From Phymorhynchus buccinoides (lineage: Eukaryota; Mollusca; Gastropoda; Neogastropoda; Raphitomidae): 64,000 bases of DNA. Positions 40,001 to 50,658 of this stretch are shown piece after piece. How positions within the stretch are numbered: position 1 is the stretch's first letter; every line of letters starts with the position of its first letter. The notes beneath the pieces were generated by a model, which saw only the letters and a program-made list of their open reading frames with translations, was not told where the DNA came from and made no database searches. A program made the translations under genes and the position numbers. The stretch is taken from the NCBI GenBank assembly GCA_017654935.2, contig CM065683.1:4351089-4415088 (forward strand), given 5' to 3'.

Positions 40001-42062
40001 TCTTCAGTCCACAGGATGGAAGACGTCTGTGACTGTAGGAGGGGGAACATGGCTGTCTTCAGTCCACACAGGATGGAAGATGGTGACTGTAGGAGTGGGA
40101 ACATATGGCTGTCTTCAGTCCACACAGGATGGAAGACGGTGACTGTAGGAGTGGGAACATATGGCTGTCTTCAGTCCACAGGATGGAAGACTGTGACTGT
40201 AGGAGGGGGGAACATGGCTGTACTCCTCACCACAGGATGGAAGACGGTGACTGTAGGAGGGGGAACATGGCTGTCTTCAGTCCACAGGATGGAAGACGGT
40301 GACTGTAGGAGTGGGAACATGGCTGTCTTCAGTCCACACAGGATCTTGTCAGTCCACAGGATGGAAGAACTGTGAATGTAGAAGGGGGACCATGGCTGTC
40401 TTCAGTCCACACAGGATGGAAGACAGTGAATGTAGAAGGAGGAACATGGCTGTCTTCAGTCCACACAGGATGGAAGACGGTGACTGTAGGAGGGGGAACA
40501 TGGCTGTCTTCAGTCCACACAGGATGGAAGATGGTGACTGTAGGAGGGGGGACACGGCTGTCTTCAGTCCACAGGATGGAAGACGGTGACTGTAGAAGGG
40601 GGAACATGGCTGTCTTCAGTCCACACAGGATGGAAGACGGTGACTGTAGGAGTGGGAACATATGGCTGTCTTCAGTCCACAGGAAAAAAGACGGTGACTG
40701 TAGGAGTGGGAACATGGCTGTCTTCAGTCCACACAGGATGGAAGACGGTGACTGTAGGAGGGGGAACACGGCTGTCTTCAGTCCACACAGGATGGAAGAC
40801 AGTGACTGTAGGAGGGGGAACATGGCTGTCTTCAGTCCACACAGGATGGAAGTCAGTGACTGAAGTGGGGGGGACAGGGCTGTGTAAAATTTACAGAAGA
40901 GGGGGGACAGGGAAAAACTCCAAGAGGGGGAACATGGCTGTCTTCAGTCCACACAGGAAGGAAGAAGGTGAGGGGGAGGAAAGAGAAGAGGGAAAAAGAG
41001 AGTGGAAAAAGAAGAGAAGAGGGTGAAAGTACAAGGAGAGAACATGGCTGTCTTCAAAAAACAGAGAAGGGGGGAAAGTGACTTGACGGAGAGGGAACAT
41101 GGAAGTCTTCGGAAAAGACAGGACGGATGACAGTGAGTCTAGGAGGGGGAGAAAGGCTGTGTTCTGTATCTACATGATGGATTAATCTTAATGTAGGAGG
41201 GGGTGGGGGGGGATCTTCACTTAACACAGGATGGAAGTCAGTAACTGTAAAAGGGGGAACTTAGCTGTCTTCAGTCCACACAGGATGGAAGACAGACACT
41301 GTACAAGGGGGAAGATGGCAAGACCATAACAGGAGACAAAAGGTTACAGAAAAAACCATTGTAAGGAGAGGGGTAAGAACATGGCTGTCTTCAGTCCACA
41401 GGATGGAAGACGGTGACTGTAGGAGGGGGGACATGGCTGTCTTCAGTCCACAGGATGGAAGACAGGTGACTGTAGGAGGGGGAACATGGCTGTCTTCAGT
41501 CCACAGGATGGAAGATGGTGAAGAGGGGGAACATGGCTGTCTTCAGTCCACAGGAGGAAGACGGTGGGAGGGGGAACATGGCTGTCTTCAGTCCACAGGA
41601 TGGAAGACGGTGACTGTAGGAGTGGGAACATGGCTGTCTTCAGTCCACAGGATGGAAGACGGTGACTGTAGGAGGGGGAACATGGCTGTCTTCAGTCCAC
41701 GAGGATGGAAGACGGTGACTGTAGGAGGGGGAACATGTCTGTCTTCAGTCCACAGGATGGAAGACGGTGAATGTAGAAGGGGGAACATGGCTGTCTTCAG
41801 TCCACAGGATGGAAGACGGTGAATGTAGTAAGGGGGAACATGGCTGTCTTCAGTCCACACAGGATGGAAGACGGTGACTGTAGGAGGTGGAACATGGCTG
41901 TCTTCAGTCCACACATGATGGAAGACGGTGACTGTAGAAGTGGGAACATGGCTGTCTTCAGTCCACACAGGATGGAAGACGGTGACTATAGGAGTGGGAA
42001 CATATGGCTGTCTTCAGTCCACAGGATGGAAGACGGTGACTGTAGAAAGGGGAACATGGCTG
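37100..42062. repeat. 5-kb minisatellite with short and long unit classes
   Basis: Left zone (37100-37690): units of about 26-30 bp, AGGATGGAAGTGGTCTTCAG plus TCCAC(AC). From 37690 on: units of about 52-54 bp in which about 26 extra bases (ACGGTGACTGTAGGAGGGG, then GAACATGGCTG) lie between GGATGGAAG and TCTTCAGTCC. A few short units recur at 38770-38820, and a decayed zone spans 40860-41390. Variant bases (AGTGGG or AGGGGG; GAATGT or GACTGT) form higher-order patterns. Long frames on both strands follow from the 54-bp period and are not genes. Confidence 0.96.
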
Positions 42063-42065
42063 TAA

Positions 42066-42110
42066 GCACACAGTGGTCTTCAGGATCCAGTCCTTGGGGT
42101 TGAAGTCTTC
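42066..42110 (-). other. Possible minus-strand exon beside the minisatellite (weak)
   Basis: On the minus strand TTTCTGCAG is followed by a frame reading EDFNPKDWILKTTV, with balanced composition and an acceptor-like start at about 42110. It runs into the minisatellite without a convincing donor. No family recognised. CTGAAGACCACT, in the candidate exon, is also the core of the minisatellite unit on this strand. Confidence 0.25.
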
Positions 42111-42200
42111 CTGCAGAAACACAGATTACACCATAGTTTATACATTCCCTTTCTGATTCCAAATACTGATGGCAGCTTCAACACTAACCCAACCGTTGTA

Positions 42201-42300
42201 CAGTGGAACCTCCCTTATAAGACCTTCAAAAATCATCCAACGTGAGGTCTTAAATTGGAGGGAGTTGTGTAAGGGAGGTACTTTGCCCGCGCTTGTTCTG
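42201..42300 (+). mobile_element. Left end of a pogo-like MITE
   Basis: TA followed by CAGTGGAACCTCCCTTATAA (from 42201), the terminal repeat of a pogo/Tigger-type element, then an internal inverted partner (GAGGTCTTAAATTGG...GGGAGGTA). The right terminus is not found; a LINE follows. The same terminus, reversed, closes an element at 61248. Confidence 0.5.
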
Positions 42301-42359
42301 CCCGAGTTACGCTGACCTTTCTAATCCAACTCTCTAAAATTCAACTCAGTGAAATTCAA

Positions 42360-43305
42360 GGTCTCCTTGACACGCGGCAAATGCCCCTATCCATCCCAGG
42401 AAAATTTACCATCCTGCCTGTGTCCAGAAGCAGAACACCTCTTCACCATAGCTACCACCTGCATGGTCACACTCTGGACACCGTAACATCAGTGAAATAC
42501 TTTGGAGTCACCATCCAGAAGGACATCAACTGGGATGGTCACATAGGGAACATCACTGACAATGCGAACAGAATGCTGGGGTTCTTGCGGCGAAATCTCA
42601 AGATCTGCTCGACAGAACTGAGAGGAAGAGCATACCTGACTCTTGTCAGACCCCTGCTGGAGTATGCCAGTTCTGTCTGGGACCCGTACACTCTGAGGAA
42701 TGTGAATAGAAAACGAGGCCATACAGAGAAGGGCGGCTCGCTTCGTACTCAACCGCTACCACAACACCTTCAGTGTCACTGACATATATGTATCTCAGTT
42801 AGAGTGGCCCACACTTGAGCAGCGCAGGAAAACCAGCAGGCTGACAATGCTATATAAAATCCAGCAAGGCATTGTCCAGGTTGACAACACCAGGCTCATC
42901 CCAGCACCGAGCCGCCAAAGAAGAGCCTCAAGAGGACATGACCAACAACTGTCATCCATCCACTGCCGCACTGAATACAGACGAAATTCATTTTTCCCTC
43001 GAACCATCCGCGACTGGAACGGGCTACCTGAAGTGGCTGTGTCTGCCACCTGTCCCATTACCTTCCAGTCGTCATCCATCAAGCAATAATAGATTTTATT
43101 TTATTTTTTAAATAAGGGGTTCCTGTTTTTGGCGTGGCATCATGCTGGGGATCCACAGAACCAGCTGGCTGGGTCATTGTAGATTAGGGTTTTCTTTTTC
43201 CTTTGCTCTCTCCCTTTTATTTGGTACTATTTTATTTGTATTATTTGTGTTGTCTCCGACTTCGGACCTCGACCGAAATAGTGCCATAAAAATAAAATTG
43301 TTGAT
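42360..43305 (+). pseudogene. LINE (CR1/Jockey type) reverse-transcriptase C-terminus, frameshifted
   Basis: Reads SVKYFGVTIQKDINWDGHI, then RMLGFLRRNLK and LVRPLLEYASSVWDPYT in the frame from 42381. A shift at about 42710 moves the reading to EAIQRRAARFVLNRYHN, WPTLEQRR, LTMLYKIQQGIV, and the end SFFPRTIRDWNGLPEVAV with stop at 43087-43089. These are the thumb and connection regions after the RT core of CR1/Jockey-type LINEs. The 5' part is missing (usual 5' truncation). The 3' UTR ends near 43305 with AAAATAAAATTG. Confidence 0.85.
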
Positions 43306-44535
43306 TGTGGACACTTAACCGGAAGAAAAAGAAGAAGTCAAGTCTTTGAAGTTTGATCGGTAGCAAGATCGAAGAAGAATAGTGCCCCGCCTAGAGAAGG
43401 ACCACATAACAACTAACGTGGTGTCTAGTATGACCAGAAACAACTGCCAGTGCTTTGTGATTGAGAGATCAAATGCCATCATCTTCAAAAATTCATTCTT
43501 TCCACGGACAACAAAGAGAGTGGGGCGATATTTACCAGAACACTATAGCCCACATGTCGTCGGCCAGCCAGTTCAGGAGGGCCTGTGTCTGATCGCAGCA
43601 GGCACAGCAATCAACCAGCACACTGAAGGTGCTGGGGGTCGCCTATTCCAGCTGTTCGTCAGTTGGATAAAAAAGCAAATCGTGTAGCCTGCCGATATAC
43701 ACCCTCAAAAATCTTAGTCAAACTTGTGTGTGTGTGTGTATGTGTGTAGATTATAGTGCTCTCCCCAGTTTTTCCCCCGCTGGCATTTATAATTATATCC
43801 AAGTTGGATTCTGCCAGCATCGACCCATCAAGATCAAGATGATAGATCGGTTTCCGCGACCATCAGTGTCAATTTTCAATATAATAATTTAATATTGTGA
43901 TGATTTTTTGGCTCAATTTTGTCAGAAAAGCTTTATTAGCACCTTCGGCATATCTTAATACCCGATAGCCTTCTTTTCACCCGCCTTCTTAGCCATATTT
44001 CGTCCCATATAACATTTTCACCTTTAAATTTATCTGGTAAGAACAAAATCCATCTGAACGGAATTCTTCTGTGACATATATAAAATAAAAGTATATCCTT
44101 ATTTCTAAAACTAAGTACAATAGGGTCTTTGGGTAATACTAATAGACCCCAATTACTTAGTCAGGTACTGGTTAGTGACATCAGACATAGGTGTTAAATC
44201 ACTTTGGTGCTTAAAATGTGCCTTTGGTGGTGAAAGGGCTTAATTCTTAGTCGATTAGTTAAAAAGTTTACAACAAAGCTGGCCCCAGCCCCCCCCAAAA
44301 ATAAAAAACCTGGAAATGGATGCTAAGGAGAAGAAAGAAATGTTCCACTATCGACAGAGGGAACATCACTCGGCCGCCCAAGTTCAAAGTTGAAGTTGCA
44401 ACTCGCCATCGCGATCAATTTCACTTCATTTTCGTGAAAAGTTCAAAATTCTCACCAAATCTATTTGCCAGTGATAATGATAATCATAAATTGACTATTT
44501 CAAGCCCTAATTACAATCTCTACCTTTAAAAAAAC
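43306..44535. other. Noncoding stretch
   Basis: An open frame at 43382-43687 (101 aa) has no recognised similarity and is not called. (GT)n at 43722-43745. A decayed piggyBac-like sequence may lie at 43950-44240. The contig ends at 44535. Confidence 0.5.
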
Positions 44536-45035
44536 NNNNNNNNNNNNNNNNNNNNNNNNNNNNNNNNNNNNNNNNNNNNNNNNNNNNNNNNNNNNNNNNN
44601 NNNNNNNNNNNNNNNNNNNNNNNNNNNNNNNNNNNNNNNNNNNNNNNNNNNNNNNNNNNNNNNNNNNNNNNNNNNNNNNNNNNNNNNNNNNNNNNNNNNN
44701 NNNNNNNNNNNNNNNNNNNNNNNNNNNNNNNNNNNNNNNNNNNNNNNNNNNNNNNNNNNNNNNNNNNNNNNNNNNNNNNNNNNNNNNNNNNNNNNNNNNN
44801 NNNNNNNNNNNNNNNNNNNNNNNNNNNNNNNNNNNNNNNNNNNNNNNNNNNNNNNNNNNNNNNNNNNNNNNNNNNNNNNNNNNNNNNNNNNNNNNNNNNN
44901 NNNNNNNNNNNNNNNNNNNNNNNNNNNNNNNNNNNNNNNNNNNNNNNNNNNNNNNNNNNNNNNNNNNNNNNNNNNNNNNNNNNNNNNNNNNNNNNNNNNN
45001 NNNNNNNNNNNNNNNNNNNNNNNNNNNNNNNNNNN
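44536..45035. other. Assembly gap, 500 N
   Basis: Exactly 500 N, a placeholder. Contig ends on both sides are low in information (poly-A and (ATC)n). Confidence 0.98.
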
Positions 45036-45385
45036 CATCATCGTCATCAGCATCACCAATCATCATCATCAAAGTTACTGAAGTGGAAAGCAGCTAACTG
45101 AAAAATGGGTACCACCAAAATAAAAATGGGAAAAATTCACAATAATTTTGTTATGGTCCCAATTAAAATAATCTTTGTGACGAAACATTCTTTTTTTTCC
45201 ATCTCAAAATATCGACCATCTCAATAAAATGTCAATTCTTTCGGTTTTGACTTACCGCACTAGGATTGTTACTAATTTCGCCATAATGGCTTTGTGGTAA
45301 CCACACCTGAGAAAAAGACATTACCCTTCACATCTATCTGCTGCAGCTTAGCTATGCCTGCCTCTCACTTGTACCTTCACCACCT

Positions 45386-45421
<36 letters not shown>

Positions 45422-45508
45422 AAGCTTGGCAAGAAATGTACAGAAAAGGGAGACGAGGCGTGATTGATGTATTGATATATCTATTTTTTGGAAACTTTTT
45501 GATTCCCA
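45036..45508. other. Noncoding contig start
   Basis: (ATC)n at 45036-45070 and (CT)n at 45387-45420. Nothing coding. Confidence 0.7.
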
Positions 45509-46340
45509 AATAGAATCAATGTTGACCTATGGGGCGGAAGTTTTGGGGATTATTGCAAAATGACTATATAGAAAAAGTACATACATTAGCAATGAAAAGA
45601 TTTCTTAATATCCCTTTACATGGTTCCAATAAAATGTTGTATGCAGAAACAGGTAGATATCCATTACATATACGAACACAACTAAAATCTATTAGGTACT
45701 GGTAATGAAACTCCCGTTAACTAGAATCAACAAACAGGCGTATAACATGTTAGTCATTCAAGATGAAAGTGGAAAACAGAACTGGGTTTCTCATGTAAAG
45801 AAGTTGCTTTTTGAAAGTGGGTTTGGCTTTGTCTGGAACAACCAGGGAGTTGGGAACGATAAATCTTTCATATGTGAATTCAAAGAACGACTAGTTTCTT
45901 CCTATCAACAAATATGGCATTCTGGGCTAGAAAGGAGTGAGAAGTATGCATGGTTTTTACAGTTTAATAGCGATTTACAGTGTGAACAATATTTGTTAGT
46001 TATAACACGAAAATGGTACAGGGATTCTTTAGCTCGTTTTAGAGCGAAAACGCTTGGACTCCAAGCAAGCCAGCGCTGGTATAATACTGAAACACTGCCT
46101 GATATGAATTGACCTATGTGTTCTTCAAATGACACAGAGGATGAACAACATTTTCTCTTTTATTTTGAAGCATATAAAGCTGTGCGTGAGAAATGCAATG
46201 TGTTTAGATCACCGTTAGCAGAAAGACGGGATCTAGCAGCTCTGTTAAAAACAAACAGAATAGATTATTTGAATTCTATGGCAATGTTTGTTGCTGAAGC
46301 TAATAACATCCGAAAAAAGAAGCTTGATACCATTAGTTAA
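45509..46340 (+). pseudogene. Decayed LINE ORF2 C-terminus
   Basis: Upstream frames read LTYGAEVW-like, then KVHTLAMKRFLNIPLHGSN and YAETGRYPLHIRTQLKSIRYW. The frame from 45705 has a TGA at 46110-46112 and continues in phase with CSSNDTEDEQHFLFYFEAY and stop at 46338-46340. A reverse-transcriptase tail followed by a degenerate Cys/His motif (ED.HFLF.C..Y) is typical of several invertebrate LINE clades. Broken by at least one stop and a frameshift. Confidence 0.7.
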
Positions 46341-46522
46341 ATTTTGTAGTGTTCTGACACTTTGACTAATAAAAACTGTTGGTCGCATGAGCTTCGACTG
46401 ATTGCTTAAAATGAAATTAATTTTCATGTTTTGTTTGTTACTAAAAATCTTTCTTTTTTTCTTTCAACTTTGTGTACCCCCATGTCAAATAGCATGTACC
46501 TTGCTGATGACATTAAATAATT
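46341..46522. other. AT-rich noncoding stretch
   Basis: Probable LINE 3' flank. Nothing recognised. Confidence 0.4.
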
Positions 46523-47376
46523 CAATCTATTCTAACCATACTGACCAACACTCAAAACAACTGCAGATTGTTGGTAAGTATTAAGTTAAAATAGATACAG
46601 CGGTCGCCGCTTTATAAAGCCATTTTGGGACCGACGAAAAATGGCTTTAATAAGCGGCGGATTTAATAACCGGCGGTCCAGGATTACGTCATTTTCGAAC
46701 ACTTTTTTTTTTTTTCTTCTCTTTTGTTTACGTCAGTCACACTTTCACACTTTCTTTCGTCATTTACACTTGCTTGAATCTAAACACAACTTCACAAGGC
46801 CTCTTAAACGATGTTGAACTTTTGTTTTAATTACATTGATCAATGCAGGAAGCACTTTAAATTTCTTGTAAATTTCAAATTTCTTGTTTATGGTTAAATC
46901 TTGGCGTTTTCTTTTCGGCATTTTGATTCAATTCATTCTTGCCTCTTGCTTGAAGTTGCCAGTCCGACAGAAAACAGTAAAGTGATTTAATTTATTTATT
47001 AACTCAACACGTGCGGTTTTTATTGACTGACATTCTTTTCTAAACTCAGTTACTTCGTGATACACGTGAGCATGCACATAAATATGTCTTGAGTGACACA
47101 AGTGACATATTTTCTACACCCCCCCCAAAAAAAAAGAAAAAAAAAAAGAACAAAATGGTGTGAGTTTTAGTCACAAACTATGTGATTTCTCTGAGAAAAG
47201 TGGCTTTAATAAGCGGCGGGGTGGTTTTATTAAGCGGTTTTTTTTAATACATAACATATAGTGAAAAATCCGGACCGTAAGAAATCGGCTTTAATAAGCG
47301 GCTGGCTCTATTAACCGCGGTTTTATAAAGCGGCGACCACTGTACTAGGATTAATAGAAATCCACCATTTGTCATT
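46523..47376. mobile_element. Older inverted-repeat element split by a MITE
   Basis: 46523-46597 plus 47343-47376 align, once the MITE between them is removed, with the inverted repeat at 48359-48470. ACCAACACTCAAAACA and TTGGTAAGTATTAAGTTAAA lie before the MITE, and TAGGATTAATAGAAATCCACC after it. The insertion point is the TA in the target, giving the age order directly. Confidence 0.7.
46598..47342. mobile_element. Tigger/pogo-like MITE, 745 bp
   Basis: Starts CAGCGGTCGCCGCTTTATAA and ends TTATAAAGCGGCGACCACTG, flanked by TA on both sides (46596-46597 and 47343-47344), the target duplication of Tc1/mariner and pogo elements. Sub-terminal motifs GGCTTTAATAAGCGGC recur in both halves. No transposase ORF. 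Confidence 0.88.
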
Positions 47377-47892
47377 TTGTCTCTCTCTCTCTAAACACTA
47401 TTGTTTCGTTAGCCAAATATGTAGAAGCATTTAACGTCATGTGAAAAAAAAAGAGATTGCGTATTTATGATGCATGAAAGTAATGTGTCCTCATTATGTC
47501 ATATCTTGTGTTATGTGAGCTTGATAATTTTGTGTATATTATATAAATGTTCCGTTGTTTGTTTGTTTGTTTGTTTGTTTGTTTTCATGTCTGGTTTCAG
47601 CTTGCTATTGTAATTCTTTTTCTGAATTATTGGTATGTTTAATCCGTTTGTTAATTTTTCATAATAAGTAGGTTTTTATTTTTATTATTGCTTTTTGAGT
47701 TTCATGGTTTATGTTCCTTAACTTCGGCGCTGCAAGTAACAAAGTTCACCGCATTGACATAAAGGCTGTATAATTGTGCCATTGTCAATAAAACGATGTA
47801 TGAAGCGTCTGAAGCGTCTCTCTCTCTCTCTCCTTCTCTCTCTTTCTCTCATACATACATACACAAAAACAAATGACCACTGACACACCCAC
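47377..47892. other. Noncoding, with (GTTT)n and (CT)n
   Basis: (GTTT)n at 47557-47585 and (CT)n at about 47815-47850. On the minus strand this would be the intron after the exon at 47893-48046. No motif V exon was found in it. Confidence 0.6.
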
Positions 47893-48046
47893 CCCCTTTG
47901 TCCGTGGAGGGTCCGGCACCCACCATCCTGCCTGGCTTGAGCGCTCTGAGCCGGGGCCTCATGAGCATCCACTTGTGCAGAGCCGTGGCCAGGTCGCGAG
48001 TCTTCACAAACACCAAGGCTCGCGAGTCCGGCTCCTCATGAAATGT
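47893..48046 (-). CDS. RIG-I-like receptor exon with helicase motif IV (opposite strand, separate contig)
   Basis: 154-nt minus-strand exon reading TFHEEPDSRALVFVKTRDL, then ATALHKWMLMRPRLRALKPG, and ending MVGAGPSTDKG with donor GGGG|GTGGGT. The VFVKTRxLxxAL..W segment is RLR motif IV, and ..LKPG..xGxG is the linker that follows it in RIG-I. It is phase 0 in (if the AG at 48047-48048 is used) and phase 1 out, the phase needed by the exon at 18482. The upstream acceptor is poor in pyrimidines and an inverted-repeat element begins 44 bp away. The exon belongs to the section missing from the + strand RLR gene. It is either that gene's own exon on an inverted, misplaced contig or a remnant of a second RLR gene. 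Confidence 0.88.
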
Positions 48047-48089
48047 CTGCCCATTTTCAGCGTCGTTAATACGATGTATTCACATGAAT

Positions 48090-48418
48090 GGTAGATTTTT
48101 ATCAATCTTACTATCTACTTTAACTAAATACTTACCAACACTTAAAACATGTGCATTGACTCATAATGACCTGGAACTATACCAAAGACTATAGTAAAGC
48201 GAAAGTAGGGCGTGACCTCGACCCCTGCGCCGGATATGGGGTGCGAGTTATCCCCCTTACATCCGGGTAGGCGAGGTGCGCGCGCGCACTACAAACATAA
48301 TTCGAAAACCCTTTTCCCTCAAATAGCATCAGGAGGGCAGGCAGGGAGGGAACATATTTGTTTTAAGTGTTGGTAAGTATTTAGTTAAAGTAGATAGTAA
48401 GATTGATAAAAATCTACC
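48090..48418. mobile_element. Element with perfect 60-bp inverted repeats
   Basis: 48090-48149 and 48359-48418 are exact reverse complements over 60 bases (outer end GGTAGATTTTTATC, inner end CACTTAAAACA), with a 209-bp spacer containing GCGCGCGCGC. A further partial copy follows directly at about 48421-48463. Either a MITE or the terminal region of the adjacent DIRS element, whose group uses inverted terminal repeats. Confidence 0.8.
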
Positions 48419-48658
48419 AATCTATTTTAACCATACATTACCAACACTTAAAACATGTGCAGATTACCAGAGAGGAGGAGGGTGATGCTCCCATTTGAGA
48501 AGCTAAGCACCCTTGACCTGATAAAAAAGGCTTAAGCCTAGAACAACACGCATTCTTAAGACTTACAAAACCCTGTCTAAAAAGACATTCCCCCAAAAAA
48601 TCATACCCATGATATACCAACAAGTAAATACCTGAAAAAAGGCATTGCGACACTTACA
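48419..48658 (-). other. 3' noncoding region of the DIRS element
   Basis: Lies between the recombinase stop and the inverted repeats. It contains TTACCAACACTTAAAACATG (48439-48458), a direct copy of part of the left inverted repeat. No ORF of interest. Confidence 0.5.
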
Positions 48659-49680
48659 TCACAGGGAGACGGGGAGTTGGGCGACCACAACCTTCCTGAT
48701 GGCGTAGTGGTTGTCATCTCCTCTGATGGAGATGTCCCTGAGATAGTGCTGGATGAACGTGTTTTGCGACTTCCAAAAAGCCGAAGCCATGACCCTGACC
48801 AAAGGCACTCCCCTAAGGCCAAAGAGGTGCTAATTGCTCTTAACTCATGGGCCCGAACCGGGTTCTGAGGGAGTCTAACAAGGGAGGAAGCGTAAGCGAG
48901 CTTAATGCAGTCCAGCAACCAACGAGAGACTGTACCCTTAGTGACATCCTTGCAATACTTAACATTAACGGAAAGGAAAAGACGACGCCTAGCAGCACGG
49001 AAGGGCTTAGTCCGAGCCAGGTAGAACCTAAGCGACCTGACAGGACACAGGAAGCGGTCCGCATCATCAGGCCCGAGGACAGAACACAGGCTAGCAATGT
49101 GCACCAGAGGAGAGCCAACATCTCCTGGTTGGTTCTTGGCACGAAACTCAGGAAGGAAGGACAGAGAGACCGCGGAGAAGTCGTCCGTGAACTCAATGTC
49201 CCTGGGTAGTCCGCTAAAGGCGTGTATCCCGCTGACACGTCTAGCTGAGGCCAAAGTTATGAGAAAGACAGTCTTGAAGGTCAACAACTTCAGGGACAGA
49301 AAGGAAAGGGGTTCACACCTATCCCTTAGAAAGTTCAAAACTAAGAACACGTCCCACTGTGGGACGTGAATCGTCCTGGAAGGAGCCTGTAAACGGACGG
49401 CATCCAGAAAATGCGAAACGGGAAGAGCCGAAAGGCTCTCAGCGCATTTCGCCCCCAAAGCCAAGGTAATTGTACTGACCAAGGCGGCCTTGTAGCCGGA
49501 CAGGGTCTTGTACGAAAGATTTCTAGAGTTACGAAGATGAGTTAGAAATTCCAAAAATTCAACCGTAGAAGGCCTGAGAGCATCAAACTTCTTCTCGGAA
49601 CAAAAAGCAAACCACGTCGCCCAGCGGAGACCATACAAGTCGCTGGTTGATTTACGACGCGAAGAAACCAAAAGGTCCAC
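48659..49680 (-). pseudogene. DIRS-type tyrosine recombinase, frameshifted before the catalytic Tyr
   Basis: The frame reads an N-terminal core-binding-like segment (TSDLYGLRWATWFAFC), then ASARRVSGIHAF (box I Arg) and AHELRAISTSLALG (HxxR of box II). After the run CCCC at 48810-48813 (+) the expected continuation, with the nucleophile in HYLRD (Tyr codon 48743-48745) and stop at 48659-48661, is in another frame. A one-base change in the C run therefore separates the Arg and Tyr of the active site. Tyrosine recombinase in place of DDE integrase defines DIRS retrotransposons. It overlaps the RNase H frame by 29 nt, as is usual in the group. Confidence 0.85.
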
Positions 49681-50343
49681 CGTCCTGGTGGAAAAGCCTT
49701 GCCGCCTGAGCCCTTGCCTTAAAGTAGCCAGGCGGCAAGGTTGAGCCGAGAAGGGTCTGGGTGGCCGACCCCGCTTCTTGGCTGGATGAGAGTGCCCAAG
49801 TGAGCTCGAGACGTAGCGGACCGTCTCGGGCCAGAGAGAGGAGCTCCGGGAACCAGTGGCTCGTGGGCCACAAGGGAGTGATCAGCACCATGTGGGGGGA
49901 CTCCTGGAAGCACTTCTGAAGGACCCTGGAGATCAACGCCGTCGGTGGGAAGGCGTTGAGGGACATGCCAGTCCAGTCCAGGGAGAACGCATTGAATGCC
50001 AACGCTAGAGGATCCCGAACAGGGGACACGTAGAGAGGCAAGCGAGCGCTGTACTTCGTTGCGAAGAGGTCGATCATGGGCTTGCCCCAGAGATCCCAAA
50101 TCTGAGACAAGGCGTGATGGGCGATTGTCCACTTGGTCGGCAGAATCTGCTGGGACCGGCTGAGGGCATCCGCGAGAACATTCAGTTTTCCCGGGATGAA
50201 CTCCACGGAGAGATCGATGCCCTGCGAGGCTGGCCAGATCAGGATCCTCTCCGCCGCCAGAGAAAGAGGAAGAGAGCGGGTTCCTCCCTGACGACGAAGG
50301 TAGGACAAACTCGCGGAGTTGTCCCCGCACACCGTGACCCCCT
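49652..50343 (-). pseudogene. DIRS-type RNase H and connection region, 5' truncated
   Basis: Reads CGDNSASLSYLRRQGGTRS, then EFIPGKLNVLADALSRSQ (RNase H end) and PMIDLFATKYSARLPLYVSP and NAFPPTALISRVLQK, a block seen downstream of RNase H in DIRS pol. A stop lies just upstream of the GVTVCGDN segment and no reverse transcriptase follows beyond 50360, so the element is truncated at its 5' end. Confidence 0.85.
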
Positions 50344-50658
50344 GTTACTGCCGTCATAGATGTTGGATTAACTTTTAATGAGAAGCTCCGTTTGTCGATT
50401 TTGTGAGCAATGTTTTAATCTATTTTAAGTTGGACAAACCATAAGTGTGATCTAGATTTATTTACCTTGGTTATTCTGTGAGAATGTCTTGACAGTCTGG
50501 TTTGTTTTGGTGTGAAACATCGCATGGTCACTATTTTTGTCTCAAAGACGTCACAGTGTGGAGCATTACCTCCCTTTGTCGCAATGCGGTTGTATCATTC
50601 CGCTGGTCAATAAGTCCATGATGTTTTTTAAATAAGTAAAGAATTTCCTTTTTTTTGT
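50344..50658. other. Noncoding stretch
   Basis: Nothing recognised between the truncated DIRS element and the next inverted repeat. Confidence 0.5.

Noticed and set aside
43382..43687. 101-codon + strand ORF
   Set aside because: No recognisable domain, no splice context and no paralogue; kept as unannotated sequence.
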